Shown here in pieces: positions 8,998 to 13,197 of a DNA stretch of 13,197 nt. How positions within the stretch are numbered: position 1 is the first letter of the stretch; the number at the start of each line of letters is the position of its first letter. Origin of the DNA: Conidiobolus incongruus B7586 (taxonomy: Eukaryota > Entomophthoromycota > Entomophthoromycetes > Entomophthorales > Conidiobolaceae). Below the pieces are notes generated by a model. That model saw nothing but the letters and a program-made list of their open reading frames with translations. It did no database searches and was not told the DNA's origin. The DNA lies in contig JNEM01005608.1 of NCBI GenBank assembly GCA_000697335.1, forward strand, positions 1-13,197, in the 5' to 3' direction. Made by a program: the position numbers and the translations under genes.

Positions 8998-11285
8998 AGT
9001 AATTTAATAAACCCTGAAGTTGTAATGAAATCATTATAAATTATATTTTGAAAATATCTTTGAATTTGGATCAATCAAATTTCTAGATTAATCGTTAAAT
9101 ATTTTCAAAACCAAATATATTTGAACTTTATTAAGATTAATGGAATAAATATAGTGAGTGCTTCATGGTTAAGCTTAAATAAGTATTAGCGAAAGAGTTT
9201 AAATATAATATCTTGATAGAATATTAAAATTTCAAATTTTTATTACGGAGATAAATCAACTGTCAAAATTGATACCAGACTTACAACTTTTATTCTAGAT
9301 CAATTTGTCACTCAAATACACTATTTTACAAATTAACCGAAAGTATACAAATGAATAGTTATTAATTTTTAAATTTCAAAAAATGATAATAGTAAAAATA
9401 TATACTCAACTTAGCTAATTATTACAACTCATATCCATATTAAAATTTTTCATTATCAAAATGAATATTTCGGAAAATAATATAATTTATGAAAATACGG
9501 AATTGGGTTGGTCAATCTTACATCTAGAATTTATTCAAAAATGTGGTTTTTAATGCATAATTTGTCCTACACGCCATTCAAATTTTATTTTTCGATTCAA
9601 ATTTCAATTAAAAAAATTGCATTATTTGATCCGGAGAATTGTTTAAAATAAATCCAGAATTTGATGAACACAAGAATAAATATTAACTATACATGATATC
9701 ATTTATTTTTAATTAATTTAACTGATTATATTGGATTTATTAAATTTATCCATATTCTAAAAACAATTCGCGGATTTTAACATCAAATTTTATTGAAAAT
9801 ACATTCATTTTAATCAAAGTTACAAAAATTAATATTGAAATTAATTATATTTAGGATATCAAAAATTTATTCAAAAATCAAATACTTGTATATTGAATAA
9901 ACATTTTTCTTTAATTATTTAGTAAAAAGTATATTTTTCCCTTTTTTCTATTAATTCTTTCAAATATTTTTTTAATTGGTTCAAAATATTATAATTATTA
10001 TTTTTTAATCAAGTTGTTTCTTAAATAAAAATAGTACTAAATGCAATTGACAACAGTAAATATATATGCATTCCAATAACATAAACAAATATAGTATCTA
10101 TTTGATACAAGATTGACATAAACTTTGCAAGTGATAATTCATGTGGGTGAATTTCTCATTATTTGTTCAAAGAAATGAATTTCAGTTTTATTAAATTTTT
10201 AAAATAAATATTTTTTTATTATTAAAACAGATCAAAAAATAAATTAGAATTTATTTTATAATATTGATCATTACAATCATTAAAAAAGACCATATTTGTT
10301 ACTATAGTAGATTTTTCTACCAATAGAATAATGGTCTGAAATTATTAATTTCTCGCAATAGAGATATATTTTAATATTCTGTAAACACTTAATTTCCTCT
10401 ATTCAATCACATATTTTGAAAAAAATTAGTATATCATAATGTCCATTTTCCAGTATTATATTGGTTGAAAAAAATAATCAATATGTTTTCAACAGTGTTA
10501 CATTGAATCCTCTCAAATAAATATTAATTGATTTAACAGGATCTGAATCGTGGAGATTACATATATATTAAATAATATATTTTACAATGTGCTCATTATT
10601 TTGACTAGAATAAGTAATGATATAGCTTATTTCAATTTATAGTTTTAATCTATCATTCCAATTATATTATGCCAATCCAAGGGATAACTATAAATATAAA
10701 AAACAATGCATATATGCTGAAATATTTAATTATTATATTTTCAGGCTTTATGATTGGTTCAAAATGATCGAATTTTATGATTTTAAAGTAATATTTCGAT
10801 TTAAATTAATGTGTAAACTGAGATTTAATATTTATAAAATGTTCATAACATAATTGGTAATAATTTCAATATTACTATATTTAGAAAATGGATAATATTA
10901 ATAATATCAAAGTTACGTATATACTATTAATACTAAATCTAAATATTTAATCTGTAAACATTGATATTTGAAATGTTATTTTTTTTTGTTAATACATATT
11001 AGACGATTTAAAATGATATGACAAAATCTAGTCATCGAAAATTTATATATAGATCAAGATCCTTTTAATCTAAAATTTTTTTATGATAAAAATATCACTT
11101 TTAAAATTGTTAACAAATGGCTCAATTAAATATTTTCAAACCTTATTATACTTCAAAGGCTGCATTCATGTTAAACTTAAAATTTTATATTAATTTTTCT
11201 ATGCTCAGTGCTTATTCAAATTTTCAATTTCATTCAATTTTTACCCAATTCCGTTTTCCAAATTAAGAGATCATTTGCATTTTCC
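8998..11285 (+). repeat. Degenerate long direct repeat, copy B
   Basis: Partner of the 5585-7600 copy. It is about 270-350 bp longer; the extra length lies between the blocks at 9536 and 10488. Block mismatches include many A/T transversions, not mainly C-to-T changes, so ordinary decay explains them better than repeat-induced point mutation. True ends are not visible and could lie further out on both sides. Confidence 0.6.
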
Positions 11286-12150
11286 AAATTGCTTATGATG
11301 TAATTTGAGATACATTTATCCAAAATCAGAGATTAGATGACTAAAACAATATTAGAAAAGGGTTATATGCAAAAGAATTTCTTAGTACATTATCACTTTA
11401 TTGTAGAAATATTTGATAAGAGCATAAACAAATTTACAATCAATAATTAGAAAACTTTTAATTAAAATAAAAATTATGACAGCGTTAACTATAAAACAAT
11501 CTTTTATCTATCCATTGTTAAAATCCTGTATCATTGATATTTATCTCTATTTAGTAGATTATAGACAAAATCATATATCTAATAACTATTTTTTGAATAC
11601 CAATTATTGTTTTAATTTCAAATATTTTAAATAGTTTGTTTTTTATTAAATATTAATTGATTGAATTAAAGATTAATATTAAATAACCCGTCGAAATAAA
11701 CAATAATGCATCTATTGTATTACTATTCATGATCAATTTTAGTTAATATTGACATTGTTACATAGTTGCACATGATATGCCTTTAACATTGTTTAAATTG
11801 AACATAATCAAAACATTTTCATGAAATATCCATAAAAATTATTATTCTAGATATGTTATCCTTCCAAAGTTCATAAAGCCCGATTCAATAAATTTGTATT
11901 ATTATATAACAAAATATTATATTCTTAAATCATTATTTGGGTTTTAATGTACAAGTTCATATTTTCAACTTGATAATTAAATTATCAGTTAATGCTCTTG
12001 GTATCTTGATTATTTGAAACTTAATAATATAAAATATTATTATTATTTGAATTTGATTTCGTTGAATAGTTTAAATTTTCAATAACTCAAATAAATCTTT
12101 TTAAATCAAATATATAAAATAAATAAAGTTTTTACCTTTGATAACCTTGT
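11286..12150. other. AT-rich intergenic DNA, no gene
   Basis: Desert of roughly the same composition as before the repeats. I found no block clearly collinear with 7600-8500, so the duplication cannot be traced further to the right with confidence. Confidence 0.5.
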
Positions 12151-12250
12151 GTAATTTTTAATTTATTACTAAATATAATGATTTAATATTATTTCAAATT
12201 AATTTCATTCTTTGTATTATAGTATCAATGAAAATTTTTTGACTCTTTTA

Positions 12251-12273
12251 TATTATTATTATTATTATTATAT
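12251..12273. repeat. (TAT)n trinucleotide microsatellite
   Basis: About seven and a half uninterrupted copies of TAT in a non-coding tract. Confidence 0.85.
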
Positions 12274-13026
12274 TTTTTAGTTATATTAACTGGAGTAAAG
12301 TATAGTTATATATATATCATATTTTGATTTGCATTAATAGTTGATATTACTCATTAAACAATTTTTATTATAGATAAATTTATATTATATTTAATAAACA
12401 TTAGATATTAAATGGTAAATTTTCAATCAATTATTCATTTTTGATATTATATCAATTATATATTTTTTGAGTTTAATTTATAAAATATTAATATAAAATA
12501 TAATAACATTATCATCAAAATAGTTAAAGTAGAGTAAATATAATATATATAATAGTTATATTTGATAATCCATTTTAATAATTTCTCTAATTACTATCAT
12601 ATATATTCTATATTTATAATATCAATTAGGGACTAATTATTAATAAAATCACTAGTATAAATATACAATATTCTAAAGAATATATTTTAAAATTAATTAT
12701 TAACTTAATTATAATTCAAAATTTAATAAAGAACCTTATAATACAATAATTATCTCTTCTCAATATTAACGGTTAATTATTAATTTATAATTTATTAAAA
12801 CTTATCTAATGGATTATATTAATTAATATAGTACTTTATGTTTTTATAATAATAAAAACTTCCAATCGAATCAATACTATATTAAATATAATTATTAATA
12901 TCGAAACTTTAACTATTTATTATTACCGAATAGAGTATATATCAATATGGGTCGTTATTTTTTGCTTATTGTTAATTAAATTTTTAGATTTAAATAGATG
13001 TTTTTTAAGTTTATTTTTAAAATCAA

Positions 13027-13047
13027 ATATATATATATATATATATA
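13027..13047. repeat. (AT)10 microsatellite
   Basis: 21 bases of alternating AT near the right end of the window, in very AT-rich DNA. Confidence 0.85.
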
Positions 13048-13197
13048 ATATTAATTTAGTTTGAGTAAAAATGCTTTAATAATAATTTATTCAATATAGA
13101 ATCAATTTAATAATATATACTAATTAATATCAATTTAATAGAAATTAACTCTCATTTAATGATAAAGCACTTTTTAAATTTTAAATATAAATTATAA

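Larger units (their letters stand above)
12150..13197. other. Very AT-rich right arm, no gene
   Basis: Two hand-counted lines give about 12-15% GC. The content is A/T words and microsatellites only, with no coding or RNA signal. Confidence 0.65.

Noticed and set aside
5585-11285. Repeat-induced point mutation as the cause of decay in the long repeats
   Set aside because: Differences between the best blocks are more often transversions (about 8) than transitions (about 6), unlike the one-sided C-to-T pattern expected.
1-13197. Mitochondrial origin, because of the extreme AT content
   Set aside because: The only gene is a nuclear-type transcription factor and no mitochondrial gene, tRNA or rRNA is visible.
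1-13197. CRISPR array, insertion sequence, or bacterial operon signals
   Set aside because: No regularly spaced repeats, no transposase frame, and the gene structure and promoter are fungal in kind.

Overview
This looks like nuclear DNA from a fungus with an extremely AT-rich genome. It holds one clear gene, on the minus strand at 1056-2243. The gene is an intronless 395-residue transcription factor with two C2H2 zinc fingers of the Msn2/Msn4 (stress-response element, STRE) type. The long forms of the fingers (C-X4-C) and the wording of the finger block remind me more of Mucoromycota/Zoopagomycota-type early-diverging fungi than of Saccharomyces. That placement is from memory and is uncertain.

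Layout. 1-655 is very AT-rich DNA (roughly 10% GC by hand count of lines) with nothing recognisable. 660-1055 is the downstream flank of the gene, with a possible polyadenylation signal and a small hairpin. 1056-2243 is the gene, roughly 45% GC, with sharp composition edges. 2244-2627 appears to be the 5' leader and proximal promoter: it has no ATG on the gene's strand and two AGGGG stress-response elements. 2560-2870 is a non-coding plateau of about 30-35% GC with a TATA-like box at its inner edge, CCAAT motifs and a third AGGGG, and is the best candidate for the distal promoter.

2900-13197 is a gene-free AT desert of about 10.3 kb, mostly around 18-20% GC and lower at the far end. It holds microsatellites, small hairpins, a 9-bp minisatellite and, most notably, two old collinear direct copies of a sequence of 2 kb or more (about 5585-7600 and 8998-11285). 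These can be recognised only as a series of short matching blocks in the same order and orientation. I could not assign this repeat to a transposon class and saw no coding remnant in it.

Working picture: a lone stress-type regulator gene with a long leader and probable binding sites for its own product in its promoter, next to a large AT-rich non-coding tract that contains an ancient duplicated or dispersed repeat. I did not find a new multi-gene system.
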